Positions 1 to 10,986 of a DNA stretch of 64,000 bases are shown piece by piece. Both the position numbers and the translations under genes were made by a program. Source of the DNA: Sphaerosporella brunnea (taxonomy: Eukaryota; Ascomycota; Pezizomycetes; Pezizales; Pyronemataceae); NCBI GenBank assembly GCA_008704415.1, contig VXIS01000013.1, positions 186,001 through 250,000 of the forward strand. The letters are read 5' to 3'. The notes beneath the pieces were generated by a model, which was not told the DNA's origin, did no database searches, and saw only the letters and a program-made list of their open reading frames with translations. Position 1 is the first letter of the stretch. Every line of letters begins with the position of its first letter.

Positions 1-2342
1 TTAGCCTAGAGTCGCAGTGGAGCGCGTGGAGGGAGGATGTACCGGTTATCAACATTCCCCACTCACCTTCACCCCATACTCGATATGCCGTAAAATGAAG
101 ATCGCCAGGAAGGTTTCGTTCCGACCGCAACGCAAAGTTCTCTGCCATCGGGGCCTTTCGCAAAAACAATCAGCGGGATCCGAAAAAAGATCTCTGTAAA
201 ATCCGCAGGATCACCAACTTTTGCCAATCGGTTCCGCAGTTCCAGCCCGCATGCTAGCTTTCGCGGCGCTGAAAGTGTTGCTAGAGTAGCCATATTGTGT
301 GGGCGTTTGGTGGAGAAAAAGTCGTGGGGCCGCTGTTATTTTGAAGCCCCCGTACGATGAGCGAGCCCCACCCCGAGCTCCGCGACGGATAGACCCTAAC
401 ACCGATGCTGTTGGAAGTCCGCTGTTCCCGGGGATACCATAACCCGATCATCGGAAGGTCGAGTTCACGAGTGACTAGGAATGTTTCGGCGCTGCGCGAG
501 CTCCTGCTTGAGTGCTTGACAAGATGAGATATCTGTGGGGGGTTTCTTGAGAGTTACTAACCGCGGCTCACATGTTTGTTTGTGTTTTTTTCAAGGTGTT
601 TATCGCCGTTCTCGGTTTTGTGGCGCAGCGACTTCTCCACGGTGCCTTACAGGATGAATTTGGACTTTGACAAGCATTCCACAACAGCGCCAGTGGTGTC
701 ATTTCAGCATTCGAGTTCCAGAAACACAAGTCCAGACTATGACCAATCTTGAAAGATCGACCTTTTGGCAGCCTCAAAGGTGATTTGAAATCCCTTAGAA
801 CAGCGGAGCTCGCGCTAGCTCACGCAGGTAGTAATCTACAGCATACGATAAAGCGGAAACCAGGAAGAGGACAGAGAAACCCGGGTCCTCATCGGATACA
901 CATCGCTGCCCGAAGACAATATACTCCCATCGGCAATACAGAGGCCCTCGGTTCCCCAAACCTTCCCAGTCTACCACCGAATCTTTCGGCGAAACCCCCA
1001 TCCTGTCCGGTGCCATCTGATGGGCGCTTCCATACCTGCACATATCACCAACGCTGCGACAAACCCTCTCCAACAGCGCCAGCCAATCCTGAAAGCTCGG
1101 AGCGTCCGGACGCAGGATGGAGTCTACTTTGTGCAAAGGCGCCCCACGGGTCCCGTGAGTATCTCGACAGCGCCTGCCGCTACTAGACACTTAACTAGAG
1201 CTCACTACCTGTTATTTCTTTGTTGTTGTTGTGGTGCAGCAGCTTGCTTTCCGTTTTGACGCAAAACGAGGTGTCGACGCCTCTAAATCAAAAAACATCG
1301 CCATCGAGATTTAGTTCCCGAAGGCTGGAAACTCCACAACCAAGCGGAATTTCGACAATTGGAGACTTTCAAATGATAGAGTGAATGAAAAATAGATCCA
1401 TATCCGTGTTCTTTTAAAGGATGATTTTTCTTGGGTAATTAGTCCAAAGTCTGGGTTTCTAAACCCCGCCGTTTAATTTGCATACTGAACTGCATGTAAA
1501 CAGCGTTTTTTTGCTGAATTAGGGCGCGTTTGGAGGTTGACATCCTATGTTTCACCTCAGAACCAGGCAACATACATACATTAGAGGGATCCGGCGGGAT
1601 TTCTGTTTCTGCGGCTGGTGCTAACTAGCCATGAATACCAAGTAGTTACGAGGAGATGGTTCGTAGATTGACATACAAGTACTTCATGACTGCGTTGACT
1701 CCCAACCCGAACCGGATCCCTCTACTCGAGCCACATCCTGCCGTAACGGAGTTGAAAGCAACGGGCCCTGGGCCATGTGAAGATATTGGTGCCATGTGTG
1801 AAAATTTTGAGTTCTGGTTAGTATTTGAAACTGACTAAGTTATAAGCTTGTACTTACTTAGTGAAGGCCATGGTTCAAAGCTGATCGCACTATCTGGGAG
1901 CGAGCGCTAGATAAGGACAGTATTTTTCTTTTTGTACTGACGGTGGCTGGAAGAGGTCGCTCACCACATGATTTCTAATGTTTGTGTCCATGCGATTTCT
2001 TGCTGGAACCGCGTGAAAACAATCATTGTTTGTGGGCAGAACGTTGTAGATTGAATATATCGAAAGAGGGGAAGTGAGCGCTCGATACAAAATCCTTGTC
2101 CACACTACAGACTGGAAGGGACAAAAACGGGTGATATACCATGACAATACGCCGTCGGTGGTTTTTTTTGAGATAGCCGAGGGCGTGTGCGCAGGTATCT
2201 TAACCACGGTAGTCTCGGTCAAAAATTGATTAGACCAACAGGCCTTTACAAATGGCCATGCCGTCGATCCCTTTCAGCATCTTCAATCATGTTGAGCAAC
2301 TGCACAGGGGCTTCGGTGAGAGTTGTATAGGCCGCAGTATAC
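1..2342. other. gene-free stretch
   Basis: Only short overlapping reading frames occur on both strands, without recognisable domains or paired splice signals. A 13-bp inverted match (tagagggatccgg near 1582 and its complement near 1710) is the only local structure seen. Probably decayed intergenic DNA. Confidence 0.5.
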
Positions 2343-2664
2343 TCGGGGATTTCAAAAGTATTGGGACACGCTATTTACCCGGCTTTGTGAGGCAGGGGTG
2401 TCCGGCGCTTAGAGTAGAGTAGAGCTCCAGCCTCCCTCTCCGAGTTCCCCACCGCTTCCAATCCACCTGTGTCAAAGCCGTCTTCCTCAGCTATCGAAGT
2501 GCTATCCAGTCTACTGCTAGATACATCATGGTGCGCTCAATAGTCCATAGACAGTGGAGCTGAAAAAAAAAGGGAGGAGGACGAGCTTCAAGCTGGGAGC
2601 GGACCGGACAACCCCTGTCCAAAGCCGGGTAAATAGCGTGTCCCAATACTTTTGAAATCCCCGA
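2343..2664. mobile_element. inverted-repeat element (MITE-like, 322 bp)
   Basis: The first 45 bases, beginning TCGGGGATTTCAAAAGTATT, recur as a perfect inverted copy at the right end. The match continues inward imperfectly to about 75 bases. There is no coding capacity. The long perfect TIR is typical of a recently mobilised non-autonomous DNA transposon. I see no convincing target-site duplication at the ends I chose, so the exact ends and superfamily are open. Confidence 0.6.
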
Positions 2665-2889
2665 AATTCGACCTTTTTAGATCTAAGGAAGGACTTAAAC
2701 GAAATCATACCCCGATTGTTTAAGTGTCTGGAGGTGACATACGATGGCCAAGAAAATCACTTAAAATTCCCAGGTTCAGAATTCTAGAATACCACCAACT
2801 TTTTCCCATTGTACGGTAGCTCCTTTACTGGCGGCCTTCCCGTCGCTCTATAGAAGGCCGATAGATCGCCTGGTTCTATCCCTCGCAGT

Positions 2890-3018
2890 GTCGAAAGTGC
2901 CCAATACGACTACGTTACACCAAGTGAATGGACAGAGATTATGTAATGGGGGCGATGGGCCAATCAACCGTTCATTATAACTCTTCGGTGTAACGATGTC
3001 GTATTGGGCACTTTCGAC
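2890..3018. mobile_element. small foldback element (129 bp)
   Basis: The 32-base left end starting GTCGAAAGTGCCCAATACGA is repeated inverted at 2987-3018 with two mismatches, enclosing about 65 unrelated bases. This is a MITE-like foldback without coding capacity; no target-site duplication was recognised. Confidence 0.5.
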
Positions 3019-3467
3019 AATAGCAATAGAACGCCAATAGAAGCACCCACTTCCCGTCACTTCGTCAGTTAATAACCTGCGATATCAACCACATCTTAGT
3101 CAGCAAAGTTGCCAGTGTACTCGCTCCTCAATTCCGCTGCACTCCATGGCTACGCTCGCAAAGGCATCCATATGGTTGTCACAAATTATCACTCCCGCTA
3201 GTGGGCGATCACGGTCTATCACTCACACTTCCGGGAAAATTTAGTCAAAGTGCTTTATAATGACAATCTCGCCAGCGAAATCATACAGTGCTTAAGTCTA
3301 TTAAAGCATCCCACCAAGGAAAGAAAAACGGAAAAACAAAAAGAAAGCAAAAACGAAAACGAAAAAAAATGGTCCCACCAGCAAGAAAAAAGACCAGACA
3401 TTACAAATAGAACATCGAAGCCCTTCCGAAAACCCACACGACTACTATGAGCAATCCTGATGCACAC
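3019..3467. other. intergenic, A-rich
   Basis: Downstream flank of the minus-strand Ulp1-like gene. It holds an A-rich tract around 3318-3400. No gene or clear element is seen. Confidence 0.4.
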
Positions 3468-6400
3468 TTACTTCTTGCTCTTCTTCTCTTTTACAATAGC
3501 TTCCTTCCTTTTCTTCATAGCGTTGGTATGCGCCGTTGTCAATGTGGTCCAATCCGATACGCCACACGGCGAAGCGATACCGTGGTTCGTCTTGGCGGTC
3601 TGTGTAGAAAAATTAGCCTTTATCCCAGAGGAGCGTAAAAAGGAAATGAAGCAACTTACATCGTATTTTTGACTGCCCAGCATCGTTCCGCAGTTGGGAC
3701 ACCTCTTACCCCTTCTGTTGGCAAGATAAGTTTGCTCAGAATAGTTATCGGCGTCCTCTTCCGCATCCTCCTCCTCCTCTTCTTCATTATTAGGATCGAA
3801 GTCGTCACCATCCCCACCGTCATCGGTCGCTCCAGTGCCCTTCTTTCCTCCCTTACTTCCGTTTTTCTTCGTACCGCTCTGCTCGCCTCCATCGTCGTTG
3901 TCTCCCCCATTATCCGTGTCTCCTCCGTCTCCCTTGGGTCCGCCGCCATTGTCGCCCCCATAATCTCCTCCATCACCTCCATCGCCCCCATAATCACCTC
4001 CGTCACCTCCATCGCCCCCATCATCTCCTCCGTCACCTCCATCGCCTCCATCATCTCCTCCGTCACCTCCATCGCCCCCATCATCTCCTCCGTCACCTCC
4101 ATCGCCCCCATCATCTCCTCCGTCACCTCCATCGCCCCCATCATCTCCTCCGTCACCTCCATCGCCCCCATCATCTCCTCCGTCACCTCCATCGCCCCCA
4201 TCATCTCCTCCGTCACCTCCATCACCCCCATCATCTCCTCCGTCACCTTCATCGCCCCCGTCGCCTTCATCGTTCCCGTCGCCTTCATCGTCCCCGTCAC
4301 CTCCATCGTCCCCGGCATCGCCCGAAGCCGGCGGCGGCGGTAGGTTATTGTAATGCTTTTTAAGCAGCTTTTGGTTTTCCCAATCACGTGGTTTGGTTTT
4401 GCGTAAGTTGTTCCAGTCATTGACGCCGCAGTAAGTGCCGGGTCCGTGTTCATCTTTTGCTTTCTATAAAAAATTGAGTTACGATCAACATAAGAGGGAA
4501 GGGAAATATTTACGTTGAAGGCAATGCTTCGCATGTTGATGCCACACACCGGACAGTAGAGGAAACCTGCCTTCCTCACTGTTTTGTAAGTCGCCTCATT
4601 CAGATTCACTGTGTTGGCCGGCGGTTGTTTGGCTGGCGGTTGTTTGGCCGGCGGCTGTTTTTTGGCCGGCGGCTGTTTTTTGGCCGGCGGCTGTTTTTTG
4701 GCCGGCGGCTGTTGTTTGGCCGGCGGCTGTTGTTTGGTCGGCGGCTGTTGTTTGGCCGGCGGCTGTTGTTTGGCCGGCGGCTGTTGTTCGGCCGGCGGCT
4801 GTTGTTCGGCCGGCGGCTGTTGTTTCGCCGGCGGCTGTTGTTTGGCCGGTGTTCCCGGCGTGTCCGCCGCTGACTTTTTACCCTTTCCTTTGCCCGGCCC
4901 TGGATCTGGATGATCGGGATCACTCTCATCACTCGAGCCCTCGGCGCCCTTTTTGCCTGTACCTGGCCCCTTACCCTTGCCCTCGGCGCCCTTTTTGCCT
5001 GTACCTGGCCCCTTACCCTTGCCCTCGGCGCCCTTTTTGCCTGTACCTGGCCCCTTACCCTTACCCTTGTCGCCTGACTGAGTGGTAGTCTGCGGTAAGA
5101 TTGGCGCACTAATGATTATCTCATCATTGAAGATGACTGCATCACGAATTGCGACGCGCTCCATTTCACCACTGGTCTCCAAATTTTCAGCCATCCGCGC
5201 TCTCCTTCTCCTCCGTGCTTCTCCAGATGGATCGACATCGCCGTCGCTGTCATCGTCTGATGATGAATATGGATAAATTGGCGGTGCCTGTCGGGGGCTT
5301 AACGGTCCTGTGTACCCTGGATCACGCCGTAGCCTCTTTCGCGGCCGAACACCAATAGGGAGACGTAGAGCCACCTGCCAGTCAATGGAGTCATCCGAAT
5401 CATCTGGATTCTCATCCCACTCAGGCTCGAGTTGCTTTACCTTACTAGCAATCCTGGAACGGCGGTTCGTAAGTGCAGTATTATATTGTTTTGCTGTGGC
5501 GTCCAAGCTAGCCGTATCATTTTGTATGTTCCAGTCGAACACAGCAGGCGCCTCCGGTTCCATCTGGGTGCTGCCATCCCTGCCACCGCCAGCCGAGGCG
5601 ACCAAAAGCTCAATCTGCGTTTCCGTGGTTGGCCTATTCTGGCTCGGTTGTGGTGGCGTCGGAGCAGCGGTTGATTTTTTGGGAGGAGCCGGCGCACTCT
5701 TGACAGGAGCTTCGGGGTTGAGGGGCGCGGTGTTCTTCGTCGCTTGCTCGCCTTCTTGGTCGCCGGGCGGTGAAGGGGGGCGCTCCTCCATGCTGTCTTC
5801 GTAGTCCGCTCTGAGGGGGCCATCCCATTTTGTTTTCATTGGCCCCCCAAACTGAGTGAGAGCTAATACGGCCTTATTTGGATATACGTAGCCGCCCAAG
5901 TTTCTCCAATGAGTCAAACCAGCCTCTTCGCCACAGGTGGAGAAATATCGCGCGGCTGCGATATCTACAAAACTATTAGCGAAAATTGGCCGGTATTTCA
6001 ATTCTTCGGTCTCTTTGAAAGCGCTTGGATTCTCCTTGTGAGTACTTAAAAACCCCCAGAAAGTATCCCCGATCTGGAAGAAACCTTTGTTTGGCAGGTG
6101 GATCTGTCGAAATGGGGCCTCCCTGTCGGTGACCTCGAATGTCTGCCGAAGACTGAAACCGTTGAACTCGGCGATTGTGTCAATGTCGTGGGTCTCCGAA
6201 TTCACGGCTGCAAAGAAACCAGTCCCAGCGTGACCAACCAAGACCTTCTCGTTCAATTGGGCAAGAGAACGAGCTCGCTGTTGGGTCATTACTTCTACAT
6301 TCGCAGTATCGTCGCTGGCTTGCGGCACGTATCTAATATTCCAGTCAGATACCCGGGAAGTTGATAAGGTGAATAGTAAGGAAAAGTAGACTTACGGCTG

Positions 6401-9197
6401 AAGTATGACCTTGCAATTTAAGGGTACAGGAACAATGTCCATAAAATGATCACACGAACCTTCACAAGGTTTAGAGTCGTAGGGGTTTGGAGGACGCTTG
6501 CACGAAAACAAGACACCTCCAGCGTTTTCCAAATGATAGCGAATGAGCTGTAGTTGGCGTCCGTGGCCCGAGTGCCGGTCAATAAAGGGATACATCATCA
6601 CCGCAGCCCTCTGGAACTTTGCCCCGAGCGGCGAATAATCTTCCAGCCATGCCAGCTCTTCGAACCTCTGACCTTGCTCTTCGTCAAACACTGTTGACTG
6701 TGCCTTGGTAAATTTGAACCAAACACTCTGACTATCATGATGCCAGTCTCTGGCTTCTAGATGGTGGCCTCTAGTTGGACAAGATGGATCCAGATATTGC
6801 GGCAATACCCCTTCTAGAATCTGAGCTCTCTCGCTGCCTGCATTATAGCATGCTTCCAGGAATCTTCTCATTGCTGACGCGCCGCGCTGTTCAAAATTTC
6901 TGAACGTGTATCGCCAACCAGCAGGGCTAGTGCCGCCGCGGCTGAACTGAGATGGACGACCTTGCCCTACAGATAATCGGTCCATAACAAACATCAGCAA
7001 GTTGTTCATGGAAATGATACCGCAGTCAAAACCATTTGTCTGGAGGTAAGCGTCTGCTCTCCTTATTCGAAAGGGTGCAGTTGGAGCTGGCATTCCAAAC
7101 AAACTGATAAGCTCAAGAATGTTGTCTCGTATATTTGCCTTAATTGAGTTAGCAATCCCTTGATCAGTATTGAAGCTGTTGTGGTCCCAAAGCTCATTTG
7201 TTTGTTTATCGTATATGCAAAGGAACCAGTGATTGGCGGATCCTCGCTGTTTTTTTGCCAAGGGTTTTGCTGAAAGCGGTGTTGCTTGCTCTCCTTCAGG
7301 CAAGTCCTCTACGAAGACTGTGGTGGAGTTTCTTTCCGCAAACTTATCCAGTTTATACTGAAATTTTTCAAAATCCTTCTCCGACCGGACAATGTACCAC
7401 ACCCGCTTTTTGACTGCGCCGAGAATATTGAAGAGTTGTTCTTGGTTTTCTATGCGGAAGTAGAGGTCCTTGGCTTGGGGGTAAGTACTTGTGAAGTCTT
7501 TCCACTTTAATATATAAGGCGGCCCATATGAGACCTTGCCTGATGGGGAGACTCCTTTGATCGGCCTCTCGGGCCTGGTATATGTTGTTATTAGCGTCTT
7601 GTTGGCATCATAAAAGTGAAGCTTGGCGAGGTCGGAAATATCAGTTGCGGCGATGGAATTGTGCGCAAAGAAAGCCCAGAACCGTTTTTTTTTGAACTGT
7701 TGGATATGGAAGTCATCACTAACTGCGATAGGGGTACTAACTGCGACAGGGCTCTGATTGTGGGTTTCGAGGTGCGATTGCCAGCTATCCGGGGTTTCCT
7801 GCTGCATTCCATTCGCAAGGCGCGAGCCCATGAAGCCATATCGCCCAACGATAAAAACATCGTTATCTTCTCTTTCTACCAAAGGGGCAAACAATTTGTC
7901 ATATATTTCCACTTCAACGCTGCTGGCGAGCCAACACCTGTCCGGAGTACCCGTAATTTCAGGTGTGACCCAGGTTTTGTCTTGTAATTGACCAGTCAAT
8001 GGAGGAGGTTGCGTCATGCCAAAGGTGAATTCGTCATCGAATTTGACAGGTTCTGACAAGTAGTTCTTAAGGCTCCACCTGCCGAATAGTTCGATTCGCT
8101 CCTTTGCCCTCGCGGCAGTGAATTCATCTGAATCGGCGATCCTACTGAGCAGCTCCATATCCAGCACAGCAGTCAAGTTAGCAGGTAACTGGTTGTCCGG
8201 AGGCAGATGAGACGCTCTCGAAAGGATGTCCCACGGCCAACGCCACCGAGTTGGTCCCGAGAAATAGGGCATCGTTTGCGGTTGTCCTGGTGGTATTGGT
8301 GGTGGTGCTCCTCCTCGGTACGTGTGTGCGGCACCGCCACGCTTTGTAGGCAGGCTGAGGTCTCTGTGCATAGGTCTGAATTGGGCCGAGAACTTTTCCT
8401 GGCGCTCATGCGACTGTATAATCGAAGATTGATTTCTGCCGATCATCGCCACAAAGTCCTTGCACAGGCCTTGTATCGCTTCTTCTGATTCTGGGATGCC
8501 TGCCAACCTGCTTGCTCCAATCCAAGCCCAGAAAGATGAGTCAATATCAAAGATAGCCAAGTCGGGTAGAAGGCTCATGATTAGCCCTTCCACGATCGGC
8601 CCGTTCTGCGGGCCCAGATGTGCAGTCGTGCAGTAGGCATGCCCGGGAGGTGCGGCCTTTATGACCAGGCCTCTGGCGTCGGTTGGTAACTTTATCCATT
8701 CAACGGGGTTAGATTCTCCTGTTGTACAGCTAAAATTTAGTGATCTGCGATGCAAAGATATCAGACAACGGGGGACTATATACCGATCGCCTTAGACATA
8801 TCAAACATCGGAGTATCTGTACGGGACTTTGCGATGAGACTGTTGTTTTCGAGCTCATTCCTACCAACCGTGGTCAATTTCTTTCCCATAAAAAACATAG
8901 GTTGAAGATCTAATACCTGGTGATCATTACCCTCTCGCCTGGCCTCAGGATGATTGTTTTAAGTGTAGCCCAAGCCTCGGCTCCCGACCACGAAGCAATG
9001 CCCCGAAGATCATCGGCAACGGAGTTTGGGAGCTTCATCAATAATCCACAGGCACCTTCCAGCGAGTCATCGCGGACTGATGTATCCGGTACTAGACCTG
9101 CGTTGCTCTCATCACTATGTCCCGGGCCGTTGGGCACTTGATCCATATCCATGGGGGTTTCGGATTGGCTTTGAGAGATGGCGTCGTCTTCCGCCAT
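3468..9197 (-). CDS. giant Ulp1/C48-type cysteine protease-like protein with duplicated Cys module
   Basis: Proposed exons, in transcript order: 9197-8917, 8744-6396, 6332-4514, 4463-3660, 3599-3468. They sum to 5385 nt, about 1794 residues, with the frame open across all junctions. The Ulp1-like core lies near residues 540-700: His in NHWFLCIYD (~599), Asp in LWDHNSF (~614), and Gln and Cys in [10 protein letters not shown] (~662, ~668), the order expected of a SUMO/ubiquitin-like deconjugating protease. A long tail follows with Lys/Gly, Pro/Gln and Gly/Asp repeats. Two related Cys modules (CPVCGINM...CGVNDW and CPNCGTML...CGVSDW) flank the Gly/Asp stretch. Each is split by a phase-0 intron at the same place. 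A continuous 890-codon frame that ignores the 50-bp intron 4464-4513 reads the Gly/Asp region wrongly. The start is the first ATG of the 5' exon; a further upstream exon and the 172-bp first intron are the weak points. Many fungal Ulp1-like genes sit in transposons, but no terminal repeats were found here. Confidence 0.7.
3958..4255 (-). repeat. 30-bp coding minisatellite, Gly/Asp-rich
   Basis: Roughly ten head-to-tail copies of a 30-base unit encode a ten-residue Gly/Asp block in exon 4 of the Ulp1-like gene. Copies between 4021 and 4230 are nearly identical. Lengths are multiples of three, so copy-number change keeps the frame. The stretch separates the two Cys modules as an acidic flexible linker. 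Confidence 0.75.
4614..4858 (-). repeat. coding repeat, Pro/Lys/Gln-rich (KQQPPA units)
   Basis: About a dozen 18-21-base units encode variants of PAKQQP in exon 3 of the Ulp1-like gene. They form an extended basic Pro/Gln stretch directly before the first Cys module. Confidence 0.75.
4936..5066 (-). repeat. 42-bp coding repeat, three copies
   Basis: Three nearly perfect 42-base units encode [14 protein letters not shown] in tandem within exon 3 of the Ulp1-like gene, giving a Lys/Gly-rich basic segment. Confidence 0.8.
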
Positions 9198-10986
9198 ACT
9201 GCCGCAGTAAGGCTGTTGCCTCTCTCTCCGCTCGTGGTTGTTGTGTTTGTCTGGCCGGGCCAACTTCAGAACGGGATGAGTAGCCAATTCAACGGAAGAA
9301 GTGGTGTCGCAGGAGATAGTGGAAAGGGATCGCGCGGGCGGCGCAGTCGAGGCAAGCGCCTGTTATAGCCATAGTACTACTCCGATGCGCAAACAAAGGC
9401 TTGGTAGTTCGTGGTGGCCATTGTTGTCGCGAGCAGGAGGTGCTCACTCCTGGTCTGAAACAAAGAAAACCGCGTTGACCGACCAGCTTCAGGTGTACGT
9501 ATGGCGATGTTCAAACGCGCACAACAATAATAACCCGGGATGGCCTTCAGCGCGAAATCAGTACACCACGGAGCGCCTTCTGTAACTGATATGCTCTCGC
9601 TCTTTCTTCATGTGGCTGCAGTGGCAATGATCCGACCGAGAAGAAGGCCCTAGACTGGTTCTTGCACTTGCTCGAAAAACACCTTCTGCCAGCATATGCA
9701 CCGTTCGTTCGCGGTTCGGTTCACGGCATACGCACTTGGCTCAGTTGTCCATAATTGAAGTTAAGTTCATTTTGGCTCATCGAGTCCGCTGTGGCCATGT
9801 CCCGGTCTTAGATGGTACTCGATGTGTATATTCACGGTAATGTCCCCCAAACGCGTTATCCACGCGGTTGTCTAGGATCGCATTTCTGGCCCCCATTCTT
9901 CCCAGGAAGGCGAAATGTATGCGCCTGGGTTTTCTCGTTTTGCCAAAGGTGGCGAATCGACGTCTTTGCGCTTGCTTCGATGTGGTGGATGCATATGCTG
10001 GCTATGGGGTTTACCGCAAAGCTATAATTAGCCAACGGAATTATGAGCACCTACGGGATGAAAAAAACGGGGCAAAGTCCCGGCCGTGGGGAAAGACCCT
10101 GCCTAGTGGCCTACACAATACCGGTGATTTTCACCCGGTACATACCAGCTTGTGCAGTATCAAATATGCTATGTAGCATGCGCGCACGCGTACCACGCAG
10201 TGCCACAGCAACCGTGGCTAGTGTCCACGTGCAATTGACGTTCTTCTGCATTCCCACAAATATCCAACAACCACCTCACCGACCTCGAAATCAACGCGTA
10301 AATACATAGCCGGATAATGACATTTCGGCTGAGTTCAGGCAGATGTGCATGCAGGTACATACATACCCTGGACTATCCGCCCATGGGGAACTACCCCGCA
10401 TCTTCTTTTTGTTCACTCGACTTCGATTCTTGGTACCGACGATTATCGGCATGACAATTCCGAGATTCCATTGGCTTCTCACCGTGGGGAGAAACAGAAA
10501 CAGTATCTTTCAGCCTATATGTAATGGTCACGGGTGGTAGCGAGCACAAAACCATCGCTTGCAATTGACGATCAGCCTATGTATGTATGCCGACATTGTT
10601 CCACTTGATTTCTAACGGTATGTACTATAAAGATTCTCTCCCACGGCACCTGGAATCTCCACAATGGATCGCACTCCCTGCTGCATGCCGTCATTGGCGG
10701 CTGTGTCTCCAGTTCACACTTGCGGGATCAATCAAGAACGATGTGCTTTCAACCGGTCTATCCTTGTAGGCAGCGAGTGGAGTATCGAGCTGTTACTACT
10801 CTCGAACTACAGGAGAAGGCACTGTATACCAATGCCACCGGAAAACAGGATAAAGTTATTCCAACTTTGCCGGAAAGCTCATGATCACCAGCGATGGATG
10901 TTCCTACGCAAAAATCAACATAAAAGAGGTAGAATCCAGTCGCCGAAAGCCTCTTCATCCTCAGGTGCTCAATTCCACCACTTATA
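9198..10986. other. gene-free stretch between Ulp1-like gene and GH115
   Basis: No reading frame here resembles a known protein and no paired splice signals were convincing. It must contain the promoters of the minus-strand Ulp1-like gene (left) and the plus-strand GH115 gene (right). A short 5' exon of the Ulp1-like gene could lie near 9200-9400. Confidence 0.4.

Noticed and set aside
3656..4463. C-terminal continuation of the 890-codon frame ([10 protein letters not shown] repeats) as real protein
   Set aside because: A 50-bp intron (4464-4513) shifts the frame; the spliced frame gives Gly/Asp repeats plus a second Cys module that mirrors the first.
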